Assembly: GCA_004551485.1 (NCBI GenBank)
Contig: SBLD01000008.1
Location: forward strand, 113,825-177,824
DNA from: Billgrantia azerbaijanica
Lineage (GTDB): Bacteria > Pseudomonadota > Gammaproteobacteria > Pseudomonadales > Halomonadaceae
Reading direction: 5' to 3'
Length of the DNA: 64,000 bases
The notes beneath the pieces are model-generated. The model searched no databases, had not been told where the DNA came from, and worked only from the letters and a program-made list of their open reading frames with translations. A program made the translations under genes and the position numbers. Shown piece after piece: positions 17,294-25,659 of this stretch (its first letter is position 1; each line of letters begins with the position of its first letter).

Positions 17294-18496
17294 TCAGAGC
17301 ACCGGACGGTGCGCCGCGGCGCCTTCCAGGTGCGTGGCGATGAGCCGCCCGAGGCGCGCGACGCCCTCCTCGATCCGCGCCGGGGCGACGGTGACGAACG
17401 AGAGGCGCAGCGTATTGGCACGGGGCGCCGTGGCATAGAACGGCGCGCCCGGCACGAAGGCCACCCGCTCGCGGATCGCCTCGCCCAGCAGCGCGGTGCT
17501 GTCCAGCACTTCGGGCAGCGTCACCCAGATGAACATCCCCCCTTCGGGTCGGTTCCAGTGCACGCCGCGCGGCATGTGGCGTTCCAATGCCGCGAGCATG
17601 GCCCCGCAGCGCTCGGCATAGAGCGCGCGAATGCCCGGAATGTGCTCTTTGAGAAACCCCTGGCTGACGATCTCGTGGACCACCTGCTGGGTGAAGCTCG
17701 GCGTATGCAGGTCGGCGGCCTGCTTGACCTGCACCAGCTTGGCGATCAGGGGCTCGTCGGCGATGACGTAGCCCAGCCTCAGCCCCGGTGCCAGCACCTT
17801 GGAGAAGGACCCCAGGTGGATCACCTGCTGCGGCGCCAGCGAACGCAGGCTGGCCAGCCGTTCGCCCTGATAGTCGAGATCGCCATAGGGGTCGTCCTCG
17901 ACGATCGGCAGGCCCTGCTCGCGGGCGAGCTTTGCCAGCGCCTCGCGACGCGCGAGCGGCAGCCGGCGACCGGTCGGATTCTGGAAGTTGGGCAGCGCGT
18001 ACAGGAAGCGCGCGCCCTCGATGACCTCGGGGGTCAGCGCCTCGGGCAGCAGCCCCTGCTCATCGCTGGCCACCGACACGTAGTCCGGCTCGAACAGCGA
18101 GAAGGCCTGCAGCGCGCCGAGGTAGGTCGGCGTTTCCACCAGCACGCGACTGCCGGGGTCGATCAAGGCCTTGGCGATGAGGTCCAGTGCCTGCTGGGAG
18201 CCGGTGGTCAACAGCACCTGGGAGGGGCGCACCTCGCTGCCGTCAGCGGAGTGCTGCGCCGCGATCCATTCGCGCAACGGGCCCAGGCCTTCGCTCGGCC
18301 CGTACTGCAGCGCGCTCTCCGCCCGCTCCGCCAGCACCTTGCGGGTCGCCGCCCGCATCGCCTCCACCGGAAACGTGGCCGCCGACGGCAGGCCACCGGC
18401 GAACGAGATCACGTCCGGCTGTTCGGTCACTTTCAGGATTTCACGGATGGCGGAACTGGTCAGCGCCTGGGCGCGCCGGGAAAACGGCCACTGCAT
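17294..18496 (-). CDS. PLP-dependent aminotransferase (class I/II, 2-aminoadipate-type)
   Basis: 400 residues of the fold type I aminotransferase group that includes LysN and the enzyme half of MocR regulators. Lys233 in GSFSKVLAPGLRLGY is the PLP-binding lysine. ALPNFQNPTGRR and EDDPYGDLDY provide the Asn and Asp/Tyr cofactor contacts. There is no N-terminal DNA-binding domain, so it is an enzyme rather than a regulator. The substrate is unknown; such enzymes act on branched-chain, aromatic or aminoadipate substrates. It converges with dusA, 16 nt apart. Confidence 0.88.
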   Translation of the reverse strand: MQWPFSRRAQALTSSAIREILKVTEQPDVISFAGGLPSAATFPVEAMRAATRKVLAERAESALQYGPSEGLGPLREWIAAQHSADGSEVRPSQVLLTTGSQQALDLIAKALIDPGSRVLVETPTYLGALQAFSLFEPDYVSVASDEQGLLPEALTPEVIEGARFLYALPNFQNPTGRRLPLARREALAKLAREQGLPIVEDDPYGDLDYQGERLASLRSLAPQQVIHLGSFSKVLAPGLRLGYVIADEPLIAKLVQVKQAADLHTPSFTQQVVHEIVSQGFLKEHIPGIRALYAERCGAMLAALERHMPRGVHWNRPEGGMFIWVTLPEVLDSTALLGEAIRERVAFVPGAPFYATAPRANTLRLSFVTVAPARIEEGVARLGRLIATHLEGAAAHRPVL

Positions 18497-18582
18497 GGGA
18501 GCTCTCTCGTCTGGTGGATGGCGAACGTCTCATCATAGAACGCCTGGCCACTGCATGCAGGGCTGCGTGCCTTCCCGCGCCG

Positions 18583-19614
18583 TCAATAGAGCGGATCGGG
18601 CGGCGGCGCCAGGCTGGAGTGGAAATCCTCGATGGCGCTCTCCGCCTCCTCGATGGCGTCGAAGCGGGCGATATGGAAGAGCGCCTCGCCCTCGTTGGCA
18701 AGCGGCAGGCGGCTCATGCCGATCACGATGCCGTCGGCGATCGCCGTGACGGAAGCCTCGGCGTTGCCGAACGGATCGGCCACCTTGCCCAGCACGTCGC
18801 CCTTGGCGACCCGCGCGCCGAGGCGCACGCGCGGGCGCAGGATGCCGTCGATGGGCGCCCGCGCCCAGCTCGAGCCGTTGGCGATCTCCGCCGCCGGCGG
18901 CTGGCGACGGCGGTGCTCGCCGGTGAGCATGCGCAGGCGACGCATCACCCGCAGCACCCCGCGCACGCCCGGTGTGATCGCCCACTCGTCGAAGCGCAGC
19001 GCCTCGCCGGCCTCGTAGGTGAGCACCGGGATGCCTCGATTCTGCGCGTAGTGGCGAAGGCTGCCCTCGCGCAGCTCGGCGTTGAGGATCACCGGCGCGC
19101 CGAAGGCGTTGGCCATGCGCTCGGTCTCGCCGCCGGGGGTGAGCTGGGCACGGATCTGCGGCAGGTTGGTGCGGTGGATCGCCCCGGTGTGCAGATCGAT
19201 GATGTGGGTGGCGTGATCGACGATCGCCTCGCGGAACAGCGCCGCCACGCGGCCGCCCAGCGAGCCCGACTCGCTGCCGGGGAAGCAGCGGTTGAGGTCG
19301 CGCCGGTCCGGCAGGTAGCGGCTGTGCTGCACGAAGCCGAAGACGTTGACGATGGGGGCGGCAACCAGGGTGCCGCGCAGCCCCTGCAGCTGCTTCGAGC
19401 GCATCAAGCGGCGCACGATCTCCACGCTGTTGATCTCGTCGCCGTGGATGCCGCCGCACACCAGCAGCACCGGCCCGGCCTGCCGCCCATGGACCACCTC
19501 GACGGGAATGTACAGCGGCGCATGGGTGTAGAGACGCGCCACGGGGACGTCGATCTGGGTACGCCCGCCCGGTGCCACCCGGACACCGGCAAGCTCGAAG
19601 GGGGCACGTGCCAT
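18583..19614 (-). CDS. Succinylglutamate desuccinylase/aspartoacylase-family metallohydrolase
   Basis: 343 residues from ATG 19614, which has AGGAAG at good spacing; an upstream extension to 19713 is unlikely. Zinc ligands are visible in GGIHGDEINS (H-x2-E) and IIDLHTGA, with RDLNRCFPG between them as in the AstE/aspartoacylase fold. The C-terminal third is a beta-barrel-like domain (RAPIDGILRPRVRLGARVAKGDVLG). The family cleaves N-acyl amino acids or related amides. It could salvage N-acylated amino acids together with the adjacent aminotransferase (same strand, 86 nt), but this is inference. Confidence 0.8.
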   Translation of the reverse strand: MARAPFELAGVRVAPGGRTQIDVPVARLYTHAPLYIPVEVVHGRQAGPVLLVCGGIHGDEINSVEIVRRLMRSKQLQGLRGTLVAAPIVNVFGFVQHSRYLPDRRDLNRCFPGSESGSLGGRVAALFREAIVDHATHIIDLHTGAIHRTNLPQIRAQLTPGGETERMANAFGAPVILNAELREGSLRHYAQNRGIPVLTYEAGEALRFDEWAITPGVRGVLRVMRRLRMLTGEHRRRQPPAAEIANGSSWARAPIDGILRPRVRLGARVAKGDVLGKVADPFGNAEASVTAIADGIVIGMSRLPLANEGEALFHIARFDAIEEAESAIEDFHSSLAPPPDPLY

Positions 19615-19699
19615 GAGGGGCTTCCTGTTAGCGAACAGCGTTCCTTGTCCTTTATACCGCGCCCGCCGGAAAATGACGAGCCATCGGCCGGGCCGACGC

Positions 19700-19725
19700 G
19701 GCAATGCATACAACGATGAATGTAA
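19700..19725. promoter_or_regulatory. Candidate TetR operator upstream of its own gene
   Basis: The right half ATGAATGTAA (19716-19725) is exactly the complement of TTACATTCAT seen upstream of the efflux operon. The left half (19700-19709) is degenerate, at the same 6-nt spacing. It lies 60 nt before the tetR start. Confidence 0.5.
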
Positions 19726-19784
19726 AAGCGCGTCCGCTCGGGTAGAATGCCCCCGAATCCGCAGGATGAGGAGCGTGCCACACC

Positions 19785-20405
19785 ATGGCCCGACGCACCA
19801 AGGCAGAGGCGGCCGCCACCCGCGAGGCCCTGCTCGACGCCGCCGAGGCGGTCTTCTTCGAGAAGGGCGTGGCCCGCGCCTCCCTGGAACAGATCGCCCG
19901 CCAGGCGGGCATGACCCGCGGCGCCGTCTACTGGCACTTCCGCAACAAGGCCGACCTGTTCCGCGCCCTGCTCGCGCGCGTGCGCCTGCCCTTCCAGGAG
20001 CTGGTCGACGAGATCGACGCGCCCGGCCTCGATGCCATGCCCCTGGAGGCGGTGCGCCTGGCCTGCCAGCGCGGCTTCGCCCGCCTCGAGCGGCCCGAGT
20101 ATCGCCGCGTCTATGCCATCCTGATCCACCGCTGCGAGTTCTTCAGCGACATCGACCCCATTACCATGCAGAACGAGATGGCCGAGGAGTCCCTCGGTGC
20201 GCTGGTCGACTACTTCACCGACGCCGCCGCGCGCGGCCAGCTGCGCGATGACGTGGCGCCGGACATGGCGGCCGGGCTGCTGCAGTCCTGTCTGGGCGGG
20301 CTCTTCCACGACTGGCTGCGCAGCCCCGAGGCCTTCTCGATCGAGGCACGCGGCATGCCCATGGTGGAGACGCTGCTGAAGCTGGTGGCGCGCGACTCAG
20401 GCTGA
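19785..20405 (+). CDS. TetR-family repressor, likely controller of the adjacent RND pump
   Basis: 206 residues. The N-terminal helix-turn-helix is typical of the AcrR/TtgR branch (TREALLDAAEAVFFEKGVARASLEQIARQAGMTRGAVYWHFRNKADLF). The C-terminal two thirds form the ligand-binding helical domain. It is encoded divergently from the AstE-like gene and near a minus-strand adaptor/pump/channel set, the classic AcrR-AcrAB arrangement with one gene in between. Its 3' end overlaps the convergent inner-membrane protein gene by 9 nt. Shared TTACATNCAT motifs upstream of this gene, the adaptor and the channel support a local regulon. Confidence 0.88.
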   Translation: MARRTKAEAAATREALLDAAEAVFFEKGVARASLEQIARQAGMTRGAVYWHFRNKADLFRALLARVRLPFQELVDEIDAPGLDAMPLEAVRLACQRGFARLERPEYRRVYAILIHRCEFFSDIDPITMQNEMAEESLGALVDYFTDAAARGQLRDDVAPDMAAGLLQSCLGGLFHDWLRSPEAFSIEARGMPMVETLLKLVARDSG

Positions 20406-21095
20406 GGTGGCCGGCCCGCCGTTGCGCGAGCCGCCGGCGTCGCCCTGGCGCTTCAGGTGCAGCCGGCTGAGCCGGGTGCGCGCCTCCAGGAAGTCGCCCT
20501 CCGCCACGCTGCGGTAGCTCTCCTCCCCGGCCAGGTACTTGACCAGCACCCGCCGTTCGCCGGCGTGGGGCATCGCCCCCGGCTTGCCGTGCAGGCGCAC
20601 CCGCCACTCGGGGTCGTCGACGAGCACGGCCGTGGTCCAGCCGTGGGCGTCCGGCTCGGCCTGCACCGCGACGCGCTCGCCCAGCAGGCAGCGCCGGTGC
20701 GCCGTGGTGTGGCGATGGAACCAGCGGTGCAGGGCGTGGCAGAGCGCCGCCGCCGGCGGCGAGGCGGCGGCGAGGGCCGCCCACAGCACGGCTATCCCCG
20801 CCGGGATGCGGAACAGCCCCAGGTCGAACCAGCGCAGCACCAGGAGCTCCGCCGCCAGGGTGATGGCGCCGGCCAGCGCCAGCAGCACGGAGAGGGCCAC
20901 GCTCGCCGGCACCCCCGCAAAGCCGAGCGCCACCAGGGTGCTGGCCAGATGGTCGCCCTTCAGGCTGTCGTGCTCGAAGAGTTCCAGCGGCGCCAGGCGC
21001 AGCGCCACCAGCAGCCAGTAGAGTGCGACCAGCGCCAGCAGCGCGCTGAACACCACCGTGGGAAAGCCCAGGGCAATCTGGCGAGCGGTTTCCAT
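20397..21095 (-). CDS. YqiJ-like inner-membrane protein with C-terminal soluble domain
   Basis: 232 residues. Hydrophobic segments lie at about 13-33, 55-82 and 96-116; a soluble beta-rich region (about 135-200, GERVAVQAEPDAHGWTTAVLVDDPEWRVRLHG..LVKYLAGEESYRS) fits the OB-fold tail of YqiJ/DUF1449 proteins. Such proteins usually pair with a flotillin (YqiK), which is absent here. GGAGG precedes the ATG. It lies downstream of the pump gene on the same strand beyond a strong hairpin, so it probably has its own promoter. Function unknown; membrane integrity roles have been proposed for the family. Confidence 0.65.
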   Translation of the reverse strand: METARQIALGFPTVVFSALLALVALYWLLVALRLAPLELFEHDSLKGDHLASTLVALGFAGVPASVALSVLLALAGAITLAAELLVLRWFDLGLFRIPAGIAVLWAALAAASPPAAALCHALHRWFHRHTTAHRRCLLGERVAVQAEPDAHGWTTAVLVDDPEWRVRLHGKPGAMPHAGERRVLVKYLAGEESYRSVAEGDFLEARTRLSRLHLKRQGDAGGSRNGGPATSA

Positions 21096-21182
21096 ATCGA
21101 CCTCCGGGGCAATGGTCGGCCAGGGCCGCCTTGCCCTCAGCGTAGCGCATCACCACCCGACCGCCCCGACGCGGCCCGGGAA

Positions 21183-21216
21183 ACGCCCCGGGCCCCTCTC
21201 CCGGGGCCCGGGGCGT
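21183..21216 (-). terminator. Strong GC hairpin after the RND pump gene
   Basis: A 14-bp perfect stem (ACGCCCCGGGCCCC / GGGGCCCGGGGCGT) with a 6-nt loop, 10 nt after the pump stop. The tail on the minus strand is only TTTCCC, so termination may be partial or protein-assisted. Confidence 0.65.
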
Positions 21217-21226
21217 CACCTGGCGA

Positions 21227-24200
21227 TCACGCCGAATCGCCCCCGGCAGCGACGCGCCGCGCGTCGCCGCGTCCGCCCAGCTGGCGCCGCAGCCAGGCCG
21301 CGACAGCCGCGATCATGGCGTAGAAGCTCGGCACGAAGAGGCTGCCCAGCACCGCCACCGAGGCCATGCCCAACGCCACCGTGGTGCCGATGTGGTGGCT
21401 GCTCACGTCGCTGGCGCCGCTGGCCAGCGCCAGCGGCAGGGTGCCGAAGATGAACGCCAGCGAGGTCATGACGATGGGCCGGAAACGCAGCCGGGCCGCG
21501 GTGATGGCCGCCTCGCGGATCGACTGGCCCTGCTCCTTGCGCTGCAGCTCGGCGAACTCGACGATCAGGATCGCGTTCTTGGCCGCCAGGCCCACCACCA
21601 CCAGCATGCCGATCTCCACGTAGACGCTGGTGTCGAGCCCCCGCAGCACGATACCGCCGATGCCCCCCAGGAAGGCGAAGGGGGTGGCCGTCAGCACCGC
21701 CAGCGGCAGCGACCAGCTCTCGTACTGGGCGGCCAGGATCAGGAACACCATCAGCAGGCCGAAGACGATGGCCAGCGTCGCCGTATTGCCCAGCTGGCTC
21801 TCCTGGTAGGCGGTGCCGGTCCAACCCATGCCCCAGCCGCTGCCCAGGGTGTCCTCGACGATCGCCTCCATGGCGGCGATGGCCTGGCCGGAGCTATAGC
21901 CCGGCGCCGCGCCGCCCTGGAACTGGGCGCCCAGGTAGACACCGAAGCGCGACACCACCGCCGGCTTGGCCTGGCGCTCGAGCGTGACGAACTCCGTGAG
22001 GGGGATCCGCTCGCCGTTGCCGCCGCGCACGTAGACGCTGCCGATGTCGTCGGGCGTGCGCCGGAACTCGTCCTCGTTCTGCAGGTAGACCTGGAAGTTG
22101 CGGTTCTGGTAGTTGAAGTAGTTGACGAAGCCGTTGCCGAAGGTGTTCGACAGGGTGGCGTTGAGGTCCTCCAGCGCCACGCCGTAGCTCAGCGCCTTCT
22201 GCTGGTCGATCTCCGCCCGGTAGCCCGGCACGTTGACGTTGAAGGTGGTGAACACCCGCTGCAGTGCCGGATGCTGGTTGGCCGCCTGCATCACCTGCAT
22301 CGAGGCCTGGAAGAGCTCCTGGGGCGAGGCGCCCTCGAAGGACTGCAGGTAGCCGGTGAAGCCGCCGGTGGTGGAGAGGCCCATGATCGGCGGCATGTTG
22401 AAGGCCATCGCCGAGCCGCCCTCGGTCTGCGCCCCCAGCTGCATGATCCGCCCCACCAGTTGGTCGGCGGTCAGCTCGCGTTCGTCCCAGGGATCCATGT
22501 TGATGAACATCACCCCGCGCGCGGTGTTCACGGAGCTGGTGAGGATGTCGTAGCCGGCCACCGCCGAGGAGTAACGCACCCCGGGAATCGCCTCGATCTG
22601 TTCGCTGAGGCGGGCCATGTAGCGCTCGGTGCGGTCCAGCGAGGCGGAGTCGGGCAACTGCACGCTGGCCAGCACGATCCCCTGGTCGGTCTCCGGCACC
22701 AGGCTCGCGGGGGCGATCTGGTAGAGCCACCAGGAGCCGCCGATCACCAGGCCGGTGAGCAGCAGCGCCAGGCCCCAGAAGCGCACCAGCAACTTGACCA
22801 CCCACAGGTAGACGGCCGTGATGCCGGCGAACAGGCGGTCGAACAGGCGCAGCGGCGTATGCACGGCGCGCATCAGCGTCGACTGGCCGAGGGCCGGCTT
22901 GTGCTTGATGAAGAGCGCCGACAGCGCCGGGGTGAAGGTCAGCGCCATCAGCGCCGAGAAGCCCACCGAGACGGCCACGGTCAGCGCGAACTGCTGGTAG
23001 ATCTGCCCGGTGAAGCCGCCCAGGAAGGCCACCGGCACGAACACCGCGGCCATGATCAGCGAGGTGGCGATGACCGGCCCCCCCACCTCCTTCATGGCGC
23101 GGATGGTGGCCTGGGCGACGGTGATCTCCTCGTCCTCGCTGAGCACCCGCTCGACGTTCTCCACCACCAGGATGGCGTCGTCGACCACGATGCCGATGGA
23201 GAGCACCAGGGCGAAGAGCGTCAGCAGGTTGATCGAGAAGCCGAACGCGTAGAAGCCGGCGAAGGTGGCCAGCACCGAGACCGGCACCACCGACATGGCG
23301 ATCACCGTGAAGCGCCAGTTCTGCAGGAAGATGAACAGGATGACGCCGACGATCAGGAACGCCTCGATGAACACCTCGGTCACGGTGTCGACGGAGGCGT
23401 CGATGAACTGCGTGGTGTCGTAGGGCACCACGTACTCCAGCCCCGGCGGGAAGCGTCCCGACAGCTCCACCATCGTCTCGCGCACCGCCGCGGCGGTCTC
23501 CAGGGCGTTGGCGCCGGGCTGCTGGTTGATGATGATCGGCGTCATGGTGGCGCCATTCAGCTTGGCGTCGACGCCATAGAAGGAGGCGCCCAGCTCGATC
23601 CGCGCCACGTCCTTCAGGCGCAGGGCGGAGCCGTCGGGGTTGGTGCGCAGGAAGATCTCGCGGAAGGCGTCGACGCTGCTGAGTCGCCCGCCGGCCGTGA
23701 TGGTGTAGGTGAAGGCGCGCGGATCGCCCTGCGGCGTGGCCGCCAGGCTGCCCGCCGGCACCTCGGTGTTCTGGGCGCGAATGGCCCCCGCCACCTCGGT
23801 GGGGGTCAGGTCGTACTGCGCCAGCTTGTCGGGGTCCATCCACACGCGCATGGCGAACTCGCCGCCCCCCAGCACCTCGGCCTCGCCGACGCCGGGCACC
23901 TGGCGCAGCTCGTCGAGGACGTTGAGGGTGGCGTAGTTCTGCATGTAGGTGCGGCCGTAGTCCCCTTCCGGCGAGATCAGCGCCACCAGCATCAGGATCG
24001 AACTCGAGCGCAGCTCCACGGTCACGCCCTGGGCCTGCACCGCCTCGGGCAGCTGCGACAGTGCACCCTGCACCCGGTTGTTGACGTTGATGGTGTTGAT
24101 GTCGCCGTCGGTGCCGATGCCGAAGGCCACCTCGAGGCTCATGGAGCCGTTGTCGGCGCTGGTCGAGGTCATGTAGAGCATGTCCTCGACGCCGTTGATC

Positions 24201-24409
24201 GCCTCGGCCAGCGGCGCGGCCACCGTCTGGGCCACGGTCTCGGCGTCGGCGCCGGGGAACCGCGCTTCCACCGAAACGGTGGGCGGCACCACGCTGGGGT
24301 ACTGCTCGATGGGCAGCACCCGCATGCTCACCACCCCCATCACCGTGAGGATGATCGCCAGCACCGTGGCGAAGATCGGCCGCTTGATGAAGAAGTTGGA
24401 GAAGCTCAT
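21227..24409 (-). CDS. RND multidrug efflux permease (HAE1 family, AcrB/MexB type)
   Basis: A 1060-residue proton-driven inner-membrane transporter with twelve predicted membrane helices and two large periplasmic loops. MSFSNFFIKRPIFATVLAIILTVMG is the standard N terminus. GIVVDDAILVVENVER in helix 4 holds the paired aspartates of the proton relay, and the second half carries the conserved R/K-rich GQSIREAA..RLRFRPIVMTSLAFI. Homology is to hydrophobic/drug exporters, not metal pumps (compare 53453-56575). Its ATG overlaps the adaptor stop (ATGA). Confidence 0.95.
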   Translation of the reverse strand: MSFSNFFIKRPIFATVLAIILTVMGVVSMRVLPIEQYPSVVPPTVSVEARFPGADAETVAQTVAAPLAEAINGVEDMLYMTSTSADNGSMSLEVAFGIGTDGDINTINVNNRVQGALSQLPEAVQAQGVTVELRSSSILMLVALISPEGDYGRTYMQNYATLNVLDELRQVPGVGEAEVLGGGEFAMRVWMDPDKLAQYDLTPTEVAGAIRAQNTEVPAGSLAATPQGDPRAFTYTITAGGRLSSVDAFREIFLRTNPDGSALRLKDVARIELGASFYGVDAKLNGATMTPIIINQQPGANALETAAAVRETMVELSGRFPPGLEYVVPYDTTQFIDASVDTVTEVFIEAFLIVGVILFIFLQNWRFTVIAMSVVPVSVLATFAGFYAFGFSINLLTLFALVLSIGIVVDDAILVVENVERVLSEDEEITVAQATIRAMKEVGGPVIATSLIMAAVFVPVAFLGGFTGQIYQQFALTVAVSVGFSALMALTFTPALSALFIKHKPALGQSTLMRAVHTPLRLFDRLFAGITAVYLWVVKLLVRFWGLALLLTGLVIGGSWWLYQIAPASLVPETDQGIVLASVQLPDSASLDRTERYMARLSEQIEAIPGVRYSSAVAGYDILTSSVNTARGVMFINMDPWDERELTADQLVGRIMQLGAQTEGGSAMAFNMPPIMGLSTTGGFTGYLQSFEGASPQELFQASMQVMQAANQHPALQRVFTTFNVNVPGYRAEIDQQKALSYGVALEDLNATLSNTFGNGFVNYFNYQNRNFQVYLQNEDEFRRTPDDIGSVYVRGGNGERIPLTEFVTLERQAKPAVVSRFGVYLGAQFQGGAAPGYSSGQAIAAMEAIVEDTLGSGWGMGWTGTAYQESQLGNTATLAIVFGLLMVFLILAAQYESWSLPLAVLTATPFAFLGGIGGIVLRGLDTSVYVEIGMLVVVGLAAKNAILIVEFAELQRKEQGQSIREAAITAARLRFRPIVMTSLAFIFGTLPLALASGASDVSSHHIGTTVALGMASVAVLGSLFVPSFYAMIAAVAAWLRRQLGGRGDARRVAAGGDSA

Positions 24410-25569
24410 TCGACGACCTCGCCGGCGTCACCGCCAAAGGGCTGCGGCTCGATGGGCGTGCCCGGCTCGATGCCGGCAGGGTCACCGACCACCACCCGCT
24501 CGCCGGGCTCGAGGCCACCACGGATGATCTGCCACTGGCCGGCCACCTCGCCGAGCTCCACGGTCCGCGCGCGCGCCACGTTCTCGTCGTCGAGCACGAA
24601 GACCTGCGGCCCCATCAGCCCCTGGGTCACGGCGATCTCCGGCACCGCCAGCACGTCGAAGCGCGTGAGCCCTTCCAGGCTCACGCGCACGAACTGGCCG
24701 GGCAGCACCGCCGCGTCGGGATTGGCAAAGGTCGCACTGGCCTGGACGGTACTGGTCGCCTCGTCGACCCGCGAGCCGAGAAAATCGAGCCGCCCCGCCA
24801 GCGACTCGGCCGACACTCCGTTCTCGCCGGGCAGTCGCAGGGTCGCGCGGATCTCGCCGATGGCTTGATCCCCGAGCTGGCGACGCAACTCGAAGGCATC
24901 GCGCTGGGGCAGCTGGAAGCGCACTTCCAGCGGGTCCAGCGGGGTGATGGTGGCCAGTTCGGTGCCGGAGCCAACCAGGTTGCCGACATTGACCTCGGAG
25001 AGGCCGATCCGCCCCGACACCGGCGCGGTCACCTCGGCATAGCCCAGGTCGATGCGCGCGCTGGCCAGGGCGGCCTCGGCCTGGGCGACGGCGGCCCGGG
25101 CGATGCCCAGCTCGGCACGCGCCTGATCGACCTGCTGCTGACTGACCGAGTTCTGGCTGAGCAGGCGCTCGAAGCGCTCGGCATCGCGCTCGGCGCGGGC
25201 CAACTCGGCCCGCGCGCTCTGCAGGTCGGCCTCGCGCTGGTTGACGGTGGCCTGGTAGAGGTCCGGTTCGATGGTGTAGAGCTTCTGCCCCGCCTCTACC
25301 CGCTGACCCGGCTCGAAGTGACGCGCCTCGAGGAAACCGGTGACCCGTGCCACCAGGGTGACCTCGTCGTCGCTACGCAGCAACGACGGGTAGGACCTCT
25401 CGAGCGGAATGTCCTGGCGAGCCATCTCGGCGACTGCCACGGGATGGGGCGGGCGCTGCTGCGCTGCCGCCGCCTGGGCGGGCGGCTCCTCCTCGCCACA
25501 GGCGGACAGCAACAGGCCGGCGGCCAGGCCCAGCAGGGTGACCCGGCCGTGTCGAAACAGGGTTTTCAT
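24406..25569 (-). CDS. RND efflux periplasmic adaptor lipoprotein (AcrA/MexA type)
   Basis: 387 residues from ATG 25569; a TTG three codons upstream is less likely. The signal peptide ends in the lipobox L-S-A-C (MKTLFRHGRVTLLGLAAGLL..), so it is lipid-anchored. An alpha-helical hairpin (about 95-160, coiled-coil) contacts the channel, flanked by lipoyl-like and beta-barrel domains (VSGRIGLSEVNVGNLVGSG, GLTRFDVLAVPEIAV). It bridges the permease and the TolC-type channel. It overlaps the permease by 4 nt and has a near-perfect operator-like palindrome just upstream. Confidence 0.95.
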   Translation of the reverse strand: MKTLFRHGRVTLLGLAAGLLLSACGEEEPPAQAAAAQQRPPHPVAVAEMARQDIPLERSYPSLLRSDDEVTLVARVTGFLEARHFEPGQRVEAGQKLYTIEPDLYQATVNQREADLQSARAELARAERDAERFERLLSQNSVSQQQVDQARAELGIARAAVAQAEAALASARIDLGYAEVTAPVSGRIGLSEVNVGNLVGSGTELATITPLDPLEVRFQLPQRDAFELRRQLGDQAIGEIRATLRLPGENGVSAESLAGRLDFLGSRVDEATSTVQASATFANPDAAVLPGQFVRVSLEGLTRFDVLAVPEIAVTQGLMGPQVFVLDDENVARARTVELGEVAGQWQIIRGGLEPGERVVVGDPAGIEPGTPIEPQPFGGDAGEVVE

Positions 25570-25612
25570 GAGCGTCAATCGTTCCCGTTGGGTGCGTCAG
25601 GGTGAACGCAGC

Positions 25613-25638
25613 TTACATTCATTCCTGTATGGATGTAA
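25613..25638. promoter_or_regulatory. Candidate TetR operator of the efflux operon
   Basis: TTACATTCAT (25613-25622) and ATGGATGTAA (25629-25638) are inverted repeats matching 9 of 10 positions with a 6-nt centre, 43 nt before the adaptor start. The form recalls the AcrR operator of enterobacteria. Confidence 0.7.
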
Positions 25639-25659
25639 ATGTTAGGCGGCTAACAAGCC

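Noticed and set aside
18583-19614. Assignment as the ectoine-degradation deacetylase DoeB
   Set aside because: The fold family is shared, but the N-terminal region and conserved blocks differ from my recollection of DoeB, and no other doe genes are nearby.
21392-24868. An 1158-codon open frame opposite the RND pump
   Set aside because: Composition is dominated by His, Gln, Arg, Gly and Asp, which is the antisense shadow of a high-GC membrane protein. The real permease on the other strand explains the stretch fully.
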